The notes: generated by a model not told the origin, from the sequence alone. Shown: positions 41,107 through 50,036, numbered from the stretch's first letter. The stretch is DNA of 64,000 nt from an uncultured Erythrobacter sp. (GCA_947495695.1 CANLZP010000003.1:310001-374000), one strand, 5' to 3'. Numbers and translations: made by a program.

Positions 41107-43548
41107 ATGAATAAATGGATGGGAGCAGCAGCCTGGAGCAGCAAAGAGGCGCTGGCGGGCGACCGGCTGCCTTATCTTGGTTTGGTTGACGATAATACTA
41201 TTCTGCTACGCGACGGCAGCGTGATGAGTGTGATTCAGGTCCCAGGATTGTTGTTCGAAACCGAAGATAGCGAAGCTTTGAACGCACATGCGGCGACGCG
41301 CGAAGTCATGTTGCGATCCACACTGGACTCGCGCTTTGTCATGTACCATCACGTCATTCGCCGCCGCGTAGAAGTTGAGCTTGATTCCGAATTCGAAGAT
41401 CCACTTGCTCGGCATATTGATGCTAGGTGGAAAGAGCGGCTCGCAGGCGGCTCACTGTTCATAAATGACCAATTTGTCGCGCTGATCCGCCGACCTGCTC
41501 GCGGAAAGGCTGGCCTGGCCGAGCGCGCCGCGCGGATTTGGAATCGTCAGACAAGCCGCGATATCGAAGCTGATCCTAAAGATCTCCGAACTTTGAAGGC
41601 GGCAGTAACCGGCGTGGTCGCCTCTTTGCAATATTATGGTGCGACAGTTCTCGGCGATTATGCTCCGGGGAAGGACCAGACCAACTCCGAATTGCTTGAA
41701 TATCTCTCGGCACTTTACAATGGAGAAATGCGGCCGGTTCGGCGCCCTGCTGACGACGCCGATATCGGGCAGATGCTGCCTTATCGCAGGGCCAGTTTCG
41801 GGCTTGACGCGATGGAGCTCCGCGGCGCGGGCGATCCCGATTTTTCGTCAATCTTGGGGCTCAAGGACTATCCGGACGCCACGTCACCTGGCCTGCTTGA
41901 TGGCCTATTGCGCTTACCTTTCGAAATGATCGTTACAGAAAGCTATGCGCCAGTTGAACGTACAACCGCAAAGGAGCGAATTGACCTAGCGCTGCGCCGT
42001 TTGCGGTCGGTCGATGAGGACGCCGCGGCCGAGCGGGCGGATATGCAGTCTGCGCGCGATGCGCTGGGCAATGGCGCAGCAGGCTTTGGCGATCACCATT
42101 TGACGGTCCAAATCAGAGCGCGCGATTTGGTCCGACTGGATGATGCAACGGCGGCCTGTGCTGCGGCATTGGCCGATACCGGCGCGATTGCTGTGCGCGA
42201 AGACACAAATCTGGAACCAGCCTTTTGGGCGCAGTTCCCTGGGAATGAGCGTTATGCTGTGCGCCGCGCCTTGATTTCGAGCGCAAACATGGCGAGCTTT
42301 GGATCGTTGCATGGATTTGCATTGGGTCAGGCTGAGGGCAACCATTGGGGTGATGCGGTCGCATTGCTGGAAACGACCAGCGCGACACCATTTTTTTTCA
42401 ACTTCCACATTGGCGACCTCGGAAATTTCTCGGTCATCGGCCCGTCCGGTTCGGGCAAGACGGTGGTGATGAATTTCCTTGCTGCTCAAGCGCAGAAGTT
42501 TAAGCCGCGCACGGTCTTGTTCGACAAGGATCGCGGGGCTGAACTGTTCATTCGCGGGATTGGCGGCCGGTATGATCGCATTTGTGCGGGCGAGCCAACA
42601 GGGTTCAATCCGCTCGCTTTGCCAGACACGGCAGCCAACCGGGCCTTTCTGCGCGACTGGTTCGGTGTGCTGCTGCAGGCCGACGGTCCAGAAGAATTGG
42701 CCACCGTTAGCGCCGCCGTTGATGCTGCTTACAGCAATGTGAAATCATTGCGCCGATTGAGGCATTTCAAGGAATTGCTGGCGGGGGCACGGCGTCCCGA
42801 AGCCGGTGATCTGGCTGATCGCCTTAGCGCATGGATCGGCTCAGACGACGGACAGGGCGGAGAACACGGCTGGCTGTTCGACAATGAAGAGGACCGACTG
42901 GATCTGGACAATCGGGTACTCGGCTTCGACATGACCGCGCTGCTCGAAAATCCAAAGCTGCGTACACCAGTGATGATGTATCTGTTCCACCGGATTGACG
43001 AGCGCCTTGATGGCAAGCCGACGATGATCCTGATTGACGAAGGGTGGAAGGCGCTGGATGACGAGGTGTTCGCCGCGCGCATCCGCGATTGGCTCAAGAC
43101 TTTGCGCAAACGCAATGCGCTGGTCGGGTTTGCTACGCAAAGCGCTCGCGATGCGCTGGACAGCCGCATCTCCACCGCTCTGGTAGAGCAGACCGCGACC
43201 ATGATCTTTATGCCCAACAGCCGCGCGCGGGCGGAGGATTACTGTGACGGCTTCGGACTTACTTTTCACGAGCTGGCTTTGATCAAATCGCTTCCGGCGC
43301 ACAGCCGGTGCTTCCTGGTGCGGCAACCGGACGCCAGCGTGGTGGTCAGACTTGACCTGTCCGGCGCACCCGAAGTGCTCACCATACTGTCTGGCCGGGA
43401 AAGTTCGGTGCGCCGCTTGGACCGCCTGAGAGAGGCCCTCGGCGATGAACCTTCACAATGGTATCCGCCGCTCACGGGTCGTAGCTGGCCGGGCGATGTT
43501 GCCGCAGGTGAAGATGACGAATTTCCGATCTGGCAGGCCGCCGAATGA
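41107..43548 (+). CDS. virB4: VirB4-type T4SS ATPase
   Basis: 813 residues. The N-terminal CagE/TrbE region (1-400) is followed by Walker A GPSGSGKT (about 445) and Walker B MILIDEGWK (about 640), with the family motif LRKRNALVGFATQSARDAL and FMPNSRARAEDYCDGFGLT. It energises pilus assembly and substrate transfer on the cytoplasmic side. The ATP motifs are intact. It overlaps the virB6 start by 4 bp. Confidence 0.93.
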   Translation: MNKWMGAAAWSSKEALAGDRLPYLGLVDDNTILLRDGSVMSVIQVPGLLFETEDSEALNAHAATREVMLRSTLDSRFVMYHHVIRRRVEVELDSEFEDPLARHIDARWKERLAGGSLFINDQFVALIRRPARGKAGLAERAARIWNRQTSRDIEADPKDLRTLKAAVTGVVASLQYYGATVLGDYAPGKDQTNSELLEYLSALYNGEMRPVRRPADDADIGQMLPYRRASFGLDAMELRGAGDPDFSSILGLKDYPDATSPGLLDGLLRLPFEMIVTESYAPVERTTAKERIDLALRRLRSVDEDAAAERADMQSARDALGNGAAGFGDHHLTVQIRARDLVRLDDATAACAAALADTGAIAVREDTNLEPAFWAQFPGNERYAVRRALISSANMASFGSLHGFALGQAEGNHWGDAVALLETTSATPFFFNFHIGDLGNFSVIGPSGSGKTVVMNFLAAQAQKFKPRTVLFDKDRGAELFIRGIGGRYDRICAGEPTGFNPLALPDTAANRAFLRDWFGVLLQADGPEELATVSAAVDAAYSNVKSLRRLRHFKELLAGARRPEAGDLADRLSAWIGSDDGQGGEHGWLFDNEEDRLDLDNRVLGFDMTALLENPKLRTPVMMYLFHRIDERLDGKPTMILIDEGWKALDDEVFAARIRDWLKTLRKRNALVGFATQSARDALDSRISTALVEQTATMIFMPNSRARAEDYCDGFGLTFHELALIKSLPAHSRCFLVRQPDASVVVRLDLSGAPEVLTILSGRESSVRRLDRLREALGDEPSQWYPPLTGRSWPGDVAAGEDDEFPIWQAAE

Positions 43549-44717
43549 CCGGGGCCTGCGACAATGCGATGAACCAGATGGGCGGCGGTGTCGCATCGGC
43601 TCTCCACGCTGTCGATTGCATGTCGACACAGGTTACGGCTGAGACATTTGGGCGGCTGTTTGCGCCGGGCGGTTCGCTCGGCACGGTGCTGACAATCCTG
43701 CTGACGCTCTATGTCGCATTCTTTGCCATCGGGCTGCTGATTGGCCGTTCCAGTCTGGATGTCCGCGCGCTGACGCCGCGGATGATTACCTTGGGCCTGG
43801 TGCTGACCTTTGCGACCAGCTGGGTCGCCTATCAAAGCGTGGTCTGGAATTTGGCGATCATCACGCCGGACTGGCTCGCCTCGCTGCTGCTTGGCTCCGA
43901 GGGGTCGGCCACGCAAGGCTTCGCCGCAAAGCTCGATGTCGTGTTCACGGCGGTGCAGGAAACCTCCGGCACCGATCAGAATTTCTCCGCTTTCTCTCCG
44001 CAAGGGATGATGTGGCTGGGCGCTTTGCTGCTGTTGCTCGGCACGGTTGGCCTTCTCGTGACAGCCCGCATCGGCTTGGCATTACTGGTTGCATTGGGTC
44101 CGATTTTTGTCGTGATGGCATTGTTTAATGGCACACGCGGCTTGTTTGTCGGTTGGTTGAAAGGCGTGGTCATGCTGTCCCTTGCGCCGCTGTTTGCGGT
44201 CTTGGGCGGCTCTATCATGCTGGAGCTGTCTGTCCCGATCCTCTCGGCCTTGACCGCCGTACCGGGCCAAATCGATCCGCAAGCCGCGATGGCATTCTTT
44301 TTGATCGGCGCTGTGCATTGCGCACTGATGCTGATGGTCCTGAAAGTGTCGGGGACTATGGTTGCAGGCTGGCAAGTGTTTGGTTTCGCTCCGCAAGAGC
44401 ACGCGAAGTCCACCGACAACCCCAAGCAACGTCCGTCAGCCGCCGCGCAAGCAGGAGTGCAGGCTCAAACCACGCCAGCGACCCATAGCGCCGGATCGCG
44501 CCGCATTGATGTCTCTGGCTTGACTACGGCTGCGGCGGCCAATGATGGCGGAGCAAGCACCGTTTCGAACCGCACAACCCGTGTCTATGCGACATCGGGC
44601 GGTGAGGCCAAATCTGCCGCAAACAGCAGTGCCGCCTCACGAACCCGCGGTATCGGCAACCGTTTCCGCAGTGGCACCAAACCGGCCCTCAGGGCACATC
44701 GAGAGAAAGCATTATGA
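43545..44717 (+). CDS. virB6: VirB6-type polytopic channel protein
   Basis: 390 residues with about six membrane helices in the TrbL/VirB6 pattern: LGTVLTILLTLYVAFFAIGLLIG, MITLGLVLTFATSWVAYQSV, MMWLGALLLLLGTVGLLVTARIGLALLVALGPIFVVMALF, and MAFFLIGAVHCALMLMVLKVSGTMVAGW. The last 90 residues are Ala/Ser/Gln-rich and probably cytoplasmic. It forms part of the inner-membrane channel. No virB5 or virB8 gene separates it from its neighbours. Confidence 0.87.
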   Translation: MTGACDNAMNQMGGGVASALHAVDCMSTQVTAETFGRLFAPGGSLGTVLTILLTLYVAFFAIGLLIGRSSLDVRALTPRMITLGLVLTFATSWVAYQSVVWNLAIITPDWLASLLLGSEGSATQGFAAKLDVVFTAVQETSGTDQNFSAFSPQGMMWLGALLLLLGTVGLLVTARIGLALLVALGPIFVVMALFNGTRGLFVGWLKGVVMLSLAPLFAVLGGSIMLELSVPILSALTAVPGQIDPQAAMAFFLIGAVHCALMLMVLKVSGTMVAGWQVFGFAPQEHAKSTDNPKQRPSAAAQAGVQAQTTPATHSAGSRRIDVSGLTTAAAANDGGASTVSNRTTRVYATSGGEAKSAANSSAASRTRGIGNRFRSGTKPALRAHREKAL

Positions 44718-45523
44718 TCCGCGCCAGCCTGATAGCGCTACTTTTTACCAGTCTTGCGACCGCTGCGGTTGCGCAGGATGCGCGCTTGATAGAGCGTGTC
44801 TATGCGCCCTCTGAAGTTGTCCGCATCGAAGGCAAGGCGAAGGTGCAAGCGACGATCAAGTTTGGCGAAAACGAGAATATCGAGAATGTCGCCATCGGGG
44901 ACAGCCAGGCTTGGCAGGTGACGCCCAACAAACGGGCAAATTTGCTGTTTGTGAAGCCACTGCGTGCCAATGCCGTTACCAATATGACTGTCGTCACCAA
45001 CAAGCGGACCTATCTGTTCGACCTTGTCGCTAGCCCACGTGCCAAACCGTTATATTTGTTGAGCTTTTCTTACCCTGAAGAAGAGGCCGCCAAAGCTGCC
45101 GCAGATGCCGAGGCGGCGAAGCTTGCGCGAACCGAACGGGCCAATCCGCAAGAGCTTGCCGCATCGCGCGATCCCTATGCTGTGCTCGATCCGGAAGGCT
45201 TGAATTTCGCTTGGACAGTCGACGGCGATCAACGACTGTTGCCCGAACGGGTGTTCGACAATGGCGAGGCAACTTTCCTGAATTGGTCTGAAGGCAAATC
45301 GGTGCCGGCAATATTGGTTGTCGATGAAGAGGGCACGGAGGGACCGGTGAATTTCACTGTCCGAGGTGACACTGTGGTGGTCGACGGAGTGCCTTCGCAG
45401 ATCATCTTGCGATCAGGCGAAGACAGAGCGGTCATCGTGCACGCTGGACCCGCGCGCCCGGCTAATGACAATCGGACGCCGCGCGGGGACACTGCGCTCG
45501 CCAATAACCAAGAGGTGAAATGA
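44714..45523 (+). CDS. virB9: VirB9-type outer-membrane core protein
   Basis: 269 residues. The signal peptide ends at AVAQ. The N-domain (RVYAPSEVVRIEGKAKVQATIKFGENENIENVAIGDSQAWQVTPNKRANLLFVKPL) and the beta-sandwich C-domain (LNFAWTVDGDQRLLPERVFDNGEATFLNW ... EEGTEGPVNFTVRGDTVVVDGV) match VirB9/TrbG. It forms the outer-membrane core complex with VirB10 and normally the lipoprotein VirB7, which I do not find. Overlaps both neighbours by 4 bp. Confidence 0.9.
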   Translation: MIRASLIALLFTSLATAAVAQDARLIERVYAPSEVVRIEGKAKVQATIKFGENENIENVAIGDSQAWQVTPNKRANLLFVKPLRANAVTNMTVVTNKRTYLFDLVASPRAKPLYLLSFSYPEEEAAKAAADAEAAKLARTERANPQELAASRDPYAVLDPEGLNFAWTVDGDQRLLPERVFDNGEATFLNWSEGKSVPAILVVDEEGTEGPVNFTVRGDTVVVDGVPSQIILRSGEDRAVIVHAGPARPANDNRTPRGDTALANNQEVK

Positions 45524-46629
45524 TGCGCCTTGCAATGCGACTACCTGCGAAAAACGGCAAGGATGGCTCAGCCAATGATGCCGACCCGCGCGAAGAACAG
45601 AGTGCGGAGGTCATCGATTTGGCCAGCCGCACGGCCTATCCGGCAGTTACCCAGCGCAAACCCGGCTCTGACGGGCTGGGGCTGGCCGCTGGCGTGGCCA
45701 TTGTCGGATTGCTAGGCGCGGTGACAATGTGGAGCATGAACTCGGCCCGGTTGGCAGAGCCAGAGGCAGCAGCCGTGCCCGCTCCGCAAACCGCACCAGT
45801 GCCACAGGCGCCTCCGCAGATGGTGCCGGAACCTCAAGAACGACCGATTCCAGCAGCAGCTCCACAACTTTCCGCACCTGTGGATCGGGGCGTTGTCGCG
45901 GCCCCTATCGCCAATCCCTATGCCACACCGACGATGGTGTTTGATGCCAGCGCCAGCACGGCGACCGCGACCCCGCAAACCACTATCGCGCCGGGTGAAC
46001 CAGCCACTGGCGGCGGTGGAATCGGTTCAGCAGCGGAATTTGCCAGCAGGATCGGCGGCGTCGGGGGTGCTCCTGCCCAAGCGCGAGCAATGACCAACCC
46101 TTCGACCACGGTGACGCAAGGAACTCTCATTCCGGCGATCCTTGAGACAGCCATTGATACCGATGTGCCGGGTTATGTTCGTGCAGTGGTCAGCCAGGAT
46201 GTGCGCAGCTTTGACGGGACCAAGATCCTCGTTCCGCGCTCCAGCAGGCTGATCGGCCAGTATCAAAGCGGGCTGCAAGGCGGGCAGAAACGCGCCTATG
46301 TCATCTGGACCCGCGTGATCCGGCCCGATGGTGCCTCGGTCAATCTTGCCTCTCCCGCCGTCAGTTTCGATGGCACAACGGGGCTTGCAGGTGATGTTGA
46401 GTCCAATTTCTTCCGCCGCTTTGGTTCGGCCATGCTTTTGTCCGTGGTTGGCGGGTTGGGCGCATTGGCCTCTGGTGGCGCGTCGATTGTCCTGGGTGGA
46501 GCGGGCCAGTCAGCTGCTGCCGCTGCGGTTCAACAGGACGGGCAAGTCGGCCCGACCGTTCGTGTTCGCCAAGGTGAACCAATCCGCGTTTTCACCGCTC
46601 GTGATCTCGACTTTTCTACGGTGAGTTGA
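45520..46629 (+). CDS. virB10: VirB10-type core protein
   Basis: 369 residues. A cytoplasmic N-terminus, one membrane helix (GLGLAAGVAIVGLLGAVTMW, about 50-70), a Pro/Gln/Ala-rich periplasmic linker (about 80-160) and the TrbI domain TLIPAILETAIDTDVPGYVRAVVSQDVRSFDGTKILVPRSSRLIGQYQSGLQGGQKRAYVIWTRVIRPDGASVNL. It links the inner and outer membrane rings. A second ATG at 45523 could be the start. The outer-membrane antenna region is present (LLSVVGGLGALASGGASIVLGG). Confidence 0.9.
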   Translation: MMRLAMRLPAKNGKDGSANDADPREEQSAEVIDLASRTAYPAVTQRKPGSDGLGLAAGVAIVGLLGAVTMWSMNSARLAEPEAAAVPAPQTAPVPQAPPQMVPEPQERPIPAAAPQLSAPVDRGVVAAPIANPYATPTMVFDASASTATATPQTTIAPGEPATGGGGIGSAAEFASRIGGVGGAPAQARAMTNPSTTVTQGTLIPAILETAIDTDVPGYVRAVVSQDVRSFDGTKILVPRSSRLIGQYQSGLQGGQKRAYVIWTRVIRPDGASVNLASPAVSFDGTTGLAGDVESNFFRRFGSAMLLSVVGGLGALASGGASIVLGGAGQSAAAAAVQQDGQVGPTVRVRQGEPIRVFTARDLDFSTVS

Positions 46630-46639
46630 GCGATAGAAG

Positions 46640-47641
46640 ATGACTTCTTCCATCCATCCGATGCCTTTGCAGCAGCAGCAAGCAGCAAGCGAGCAGAGCG
46701 TCTACCTAGACGCTTATCTGGCGCCGTTCCGCCAATGGCTGGACCGAGATACCGTAACAGAGATCATTGTTAATCGGCCCGGCGAAATCTGGATTGAGGA
46801 CTCAACTGCTCCGGGTATGCAGAAGATCGATGCCCCCGAAGTTAACGATGGCCTGATCCAACGGCTTGCCGAACAAGTCGCTAGGGTGAGTCATCAGGGC
46901 ATCAATCGCGAACATCCGCTGTTGGGCGCAACTCTGCCCGACGGCGCGCGTGTGCAATTTTGTGGTCCGCCAGCCTCTCGCAAACATTGGGTGATGGCCA
47001 TCCGTCGTCATCGTCGTTTGGATTTGCCGTTGGAGGCATACGACACCGGGCCGCTTTCGCACCAAAGCGAACCACAAATGCCGGACGCTCAGATTGAACC
47101 GATCGCTTTTCTGCGCGAAGCCATTCGGCACAGAAAGACTATTCTGATCTCTGGTGGGACGAGTTCCGGCAAGACGACATTTCTCAACGCAATGTTGAAC
47201 GAGATACCTTCGCACGAACGAGTGGTTCTGGTTGAAGACACGCCAGAGCTTCAATTGCCAGGTGAGAACGGAGCGGGGCTCGTGGCGGTAAAGGGCGAGC
47301 TTGGCGAAGCCAAAGTGACCGCCAACGAATTGCTGCAATCCGCGCTGCGACTGCGACCCGACAGGATTGTCCTTGGGGAATTGCGAGGGGAAGAATGCGT
47401 TTCGTTCCTTCGCGCTATCAACACTGGCCATCCCGGTAGCTTTTCAACCATTCATGCCAACTCAGTGAGAGGGGCCCTGGATCAGCTATCACTAATGGTC
47501 ATGCAAACCGGGCTTGGCTTAAGCCGCAACGACACCATCGCTTATGCGGCCAGCGTTATCGATGTGATCGTGCAGCTTGGGCGCGACCCAGCTGGGAAAC
47601 GCAAGATTATCGCCATCGGCACATCCTCTGAACTGATTTAG
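46640..47641 (+). CDS. virB11: VirB11-type secretion ATPase
   Basis: 333 residues. Walker A GGTSSGKTT, Asp box RVVLVEDTPELQL, Walker B-like RIVLGELRGEE and His box HPGSFSTIHANS are all intact. The N-terminal domain starts YLAPFRQWLDRDTVTEIIVNRPGEIWIE. It forms a hexameric ATPase at the base of the channel that switches between pilus assembly and secretion. It is the last T4SS gene here; no virD4 follows. Confidence 0.92.
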   Translation: MTSSIHPMPLQQQQAASEQSVYLDAYLAPFRQWLDRDTVTEIIVNRPGEIWIEDSTAPGMQKIDAPEVNDGLIQRLAEQVARVSHQGINREHPLLGATLPDGARVQFCGPPASRKHWVMAIRRHRRLDLPLEAYDTGPLSHQSEPQMPDAQIEPIAFLREAIRHRKTILISGGTSSGKTTFLNAMLNEIPSHERVVLVEDTPELQLPGENGAGLVAVKGELGEAKVTANELLQSALRLRPDRIVLGELRGEECVSFLRAINTGHPGSFSTIHANSVRGALDQLSLMVMQTGLGLSRNDTIAYAASVIDVIVQLGRDPAGKRKIIAIGTSSELI

Positions 47642-47822
47642 GCCGTACCGACCGTTTCTTTCAGACCAATGCAGCAGCAAAAATGAGAGGCGATCTATCA
47701 GGTCGTGCACAAAGGTAATCTCTGACTGCACGTTTTGAGTTTAGGCTATTGAGTCCGCAAAGTCAGCCTCGGCCAGGGTAAAAACAGGAAGTGAAAGTCG
47801 GGTAATGTCTCAGTTTGAAAAT
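47642..47822. other. gap after virB11, no feature seen
   Basis: About 180 bp between the end of virB11 and the decayed integrase. I see no gene or convincing terminator. It borders a probable recombination junction between the T4SS block and the integrase remnant. Confidence 0.5.
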
Positions 47823-48176
47823 TGATGGCTCAATCCCTTGAATCTCTGGCCATGCGAACAAACTTTCTCGCGCATCCTTTGCTATCTCAAATTGGACCGG
47901 CCGCCCTGTCTTTCGCTGAGTGATCGTTGCCCGCGTCCTGACCTCAGGTCCGCCTACAAGATCGCCGATCTTTAGCTCGACCAGGTCACAGCCCCTTAAC
48001 TTGCTATCGATCGCCAGATCGAAAAGCGCTCAATCCCGAATGCGCTTCTCGCGATCTAGAAAGAACCGTATCGCTCAAATCTGCTTTTGATTAAGAGGGC
48101 GTTTGGGACCGATCTTGGCACCGAAGTTCCATGGAACTCGGTTAAGTGCGGCAGGGTCGAATTGTGAATAAGTCAT
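47823..48176 (-). pseudogene. decayed tyrosine integrase (truncated, two internal stops)
   Basis: Reading the reverse strand from an ATG at 48176 gives MTYSQFDPAALNRVPWNFGA, then IGPKRPLNQKQI, a stop, AIRFFLDREKRIRD, a stop, ALFDLAIDSKLRGCDLVELKIGDLV, GPEVRTRATITQRKTGRPVQFE and ARESLFAWPEIQG. This is the N-terminal half of a well-known short integrase family of alphaproteobacterial islands and plasmids, in which a Trp codon and an Arg codon have become TGA. The catalytic C-terminal half, with the HxxR and Tyr, is missing. It marks an older mobile element joined to the T4SS block. Confidence 0.85.
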
Positions 48177-48270
48177 TTTCATTCTCCATGGCCGGAATGG
48201 CCGACGAGAATGTCCGCTATTGGGCACTAAGAAGTTGGATTGCTATGTCTGAAATTGGGGCGCAAAGATG

Positions 48271-48483
48271 TCAGTCAGAGTTTGAGATCAAATCAATCGG
48301 CGTCGCACCCAGAGCCTGAGCTAGCTCGAAGAGTGTGATAACGGTCGGGTTCCGCCTGCCTCTTTCTAAGCTGCTAATATACTGCTGACTGAAACCTGAG
48401 CGCGCAGCGACTTCCTCCTGCGTAAGACCTTTCTCTCGACGCAGCCGGGCGAAGTTTTCTCCCACGAGTTTGCGCATATCCAT
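48271..48483 (-). CDS. XRE-family regulator
   Basis: 70 residues made almost wholly of one HTH: LVGENFARLRREKGLTQEEVAARSGFSQQYISSLERGRRNPTVITLFELAQALGA. A typical small repressor of mobile elements, perhaps controlling excision or conjugation genes. It is divergent from the Sel1-like gene; the 47-bp gap can hold overlapping promoters. No partner toxin is visible beside it. Confidence 0.88.
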   Translation of the reverse strand: MDMRKLVGENFARLRREKGLTQEEVAARSGFSQQYISSLERGRRNPTVITLFELAQALGATPIDLISNSD

Positions 48484-48530
48484 GCGCTGAAAGATCGCAG
48501 GTTACATATTTTGAGTTTATCAACTATAGT

Positions 48531-49466
48531 ATGTTAATGAAGCGGGCCAATACCAACAAACCTTGGGGTAAACCTAGCTCAGCACGCCTCGCTCTAGGCG
48601 GCATCGTGGCTGGAATTTCGCTTGGCATTTTGGGGTTACTCTTTCCAAGACCACTGACTATCGCAAGTGAATTCACAGAAGGGCTTTTGGGAATAAATGA
48701 ACCAGTGAGGCCGGAGGCACAAGGCTTGGTCGAGTTGCGTGCCGAATACGCGCATTCCGCGCTCGATCAACCGCTTTCGGGAGAGCAATTTTCCGAACTC
48801 CTGCGCGGAATTGCAGCCGCGCATAGTAACCAGCCGACTGAGGGCATTGCAGTGGTAGGGAAGTACGCTCTTCTTGGTGATGGGTTGGCTCAATACGTAG
48901 TTGGCGGCCTCTATGCGTTTGGAAACGGTGTTTCAATTGATGGAGAAGAGGCTCGCGCATGGTTGGAGCTTGCCGCAGCCCAAGGTCATGATGGGGCATC
49001 TCAATTAGCAGAGGTGATCGAAAGTAATCCTGATTGGGAGGCGAGGGCGAGTTACCTTGCAAGTCTCAGGCAGGATCGTGCCATTGCAACAGATCAGTAT
49101 GTGATCTCGACCGGGCCGTACTTGGGCAGGGATGCATCTCAAGCCGAACATAGCGATAATCGAAATTCTATTTCTGAAACCTATCTCCCTAGGCATTCAG
49201 CCCGTCGTGAAGCACTACTGGGAGAAGGGTTCAGGTCAGGGCACCTCATCGATCCAATGGAGTCATCCACGAGGTACGCTCCGGTTGGGGGACAACAATC
49301 ACAAACTTCTATCGATTTAGCCCCACTTGATTATGGCTCAGATCCTTTGATCCTAAATCGAGCCGGCCCCGGCACCTATTCCGATCAGTTTGGTGATGCT
49401 TATGTGCGAGCTGGGCCCCAGGGTGTGATTAATACTCGAACCGGCGAATTCAGCCCGACAAACTAG
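48531..49466 (+). CDS. membrane-anchored protein with Sel1-like repeat region
   Basis: 311 residues. One N-terminal membrane helix (LALGGIVAGISLGILGLLF) anchors a mostly extracytoplasmic protein. The middle (YALLGDGLAQYVVGGLYAFGNGVSIDGEEARAWLELAAAQGHDGASQL) matches one to two Sel1 repeats. The tail is Ser/Gly/Asp-rich and ends in AGPQGVINTRTGEFSPTN, similar to tails of plasmid-borne proteins that I cannot name. The start is ATG at 48531 or 48537. Function unknown; adjacent to the XRE regulator that may control it. Confidence 0.65.
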   Translation: MLMKRANTNKPWGKPSSARLALGGIVAGISLGILGLLFPRPLTIASEFTEGLLGINEPVRPEAQGLVELRAEYAHSALDQPLSGEQFSELLRGIAAAHSNQPTEGIAVVGKYALLGDGLAQYVVGGLYAFGNGVSIDGEEARAWLELAAAQGHDGASQLAEVIESNPDWEARASYLASLRQDRAIATDQYVISTGPYLGRDASQAEHSDNRNSISETYLPRHSARREALLGEGFRSGHLIDPMESSTRYAPVGGQQSQTSIDLAPLDYGSDPLILNRAGPGTYSDQFGDAYVRAGPQGVINTRTGEFSPTN

Positions 49467-49525
49467 CAGACGCTAAGGCCGTGAGTTTCACGCTTGGCGG
49501 GTGATCAGCGTCTAGGGGGAGGAAA

Positions 49526-49687
49526 GTGAAGAACGAAAGCAGCGATTCGCAATCGTTCCATCAAGGGTTCAATGCAGCCGCTTTCTTTAGCCTGTGCGCG
49601 CTCGCCTATTTTGAGGTCATACCCGGATCAGCATTTGTCGTGTTGCTACTCATCGTGATTGGTTTCTACTGTTGGCGGTACACCTAG
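49526..49687 (+). CDS. small membrane protein (53 residues)
   Basis: A GTG at 49526 with a strong GGGGGAGG ribosome binding site opens a 53-residue frame: a polar N-terminus VKNESSDSQSFHQGFNAAAF, then hydrophobic FSLCALAYFEVIPGSAFVVLLLIVIGFYC, ending WRYT. It is probably a single- or double-pass membrane protein. It follows the Sel1-like gene by 60 bp on the same strand and lies close to the island's right end. Confidence 0.5.
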   Translation: MKNESSDSQSFHQGFNAAAFFSLCALAYFEVIPGSAFVVLLLIVIGFYCWRYT

Positions 49688-49936
49688 AGCCCCCAAAAAA
49701 ACTCGGGCAAATTTTGGGAAATCCTTTGTGAGCAACCATGAAGGTACCCGCCTCTCTTTTCGTGCCTTTCCCCCTTGGGGTCTATGCTAGAGAAAAGAAT
49801 TCTTTTTATGATTGCCGCCTCGGTCCGGTCCATTGCGAGGTCGTGGTTTGCTCCCAACGCATCACGACCTGAACCAACCCGAGACCGCAAAAGGACGGTG
49901 AGCAGCGGCCGGGTTTGACCTGTCAGTTGCAGATTA

Positions 49937-49957
49937 TGTGGGAGTTAACGTGGGAGT
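49937..49957 (+). repeat. TGTGGGAGT-type arm repeats, right end
   Basis: TGTGGGAGT at 49937 and CGTGGGAGT at 49949, 12 bp apart and in the same orientation, match the left-end repeats beside the integrase. They lie 53-73 bp from the attR-like site. Confidence 0.65.
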
Positions 49958-50009
49958 ATTTAGAACCATGATTCCGTAATATATTGAAGTTACTGTAATA
50001 AACTACAAA

Positions 50010-50036
50010 GTTCGATACATATCCTGCCACCACCAG
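50010..50036 (+). repeat. right attachment site (attR), imperfect copy of tRNA-Tyr 3' end
   Basis: GTTCGATACATATCCTG followed by CCACCACCAG aligns with the tRNA-Tyr 3' end at 20166-20193 in 24 of 28 columns, with one deleted base. It lies at the junction between island genes and core genes. The divergence suggests an old insertion or recombination with a non-identical att. Confidence 0.65.

Larger units (their letters stand above)
20187..50036. mobile_element. tRNA-Tyr-integrated genomic island (about 29.9 kb): phosphate, arsenic and T4SS cargo
   Basis: Limits are set by attL in tRNA-Tyr and the imperfect repeat at 50010-50036, with TGTGGGAGT repeats just inside both ends and a tyrosine integrase facing inward from the left end. 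The content is accessory throughout: integrase, HTH, prim-pol/helicase, phytase operon, ars operon, orphan regulator, TonB receptors, virB cluster, a decayed integrase. Flanking genes (rlmB-tRNA and opp) are core genes. No relaxase, coupling protein or oriT was recognised, so it may be a mobilisable or decaying ICE rather than a self-transmissible one. The structure looks composite, with the T4SS end carrying its own integrase remnant. Confidence 0.8.

Noticed and set aside
48271..49466. XRE regulator and neighbour as a toxin-antitoxin pair
   Set aside because: The neighbour is divergent, membrane-anchored and Sel1-like, with no known toxin fold.
20187..50036. CRISPR array or cas genes in the island
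   Set aside because: No regular spacer-repeat array was seen; the repeats found are few and lie at the island ends.
20187..50036. Prophage
   Set aside because: No capsid, terminase, tail or lysis genes were found apart from a T4SS-type transglycosylase.
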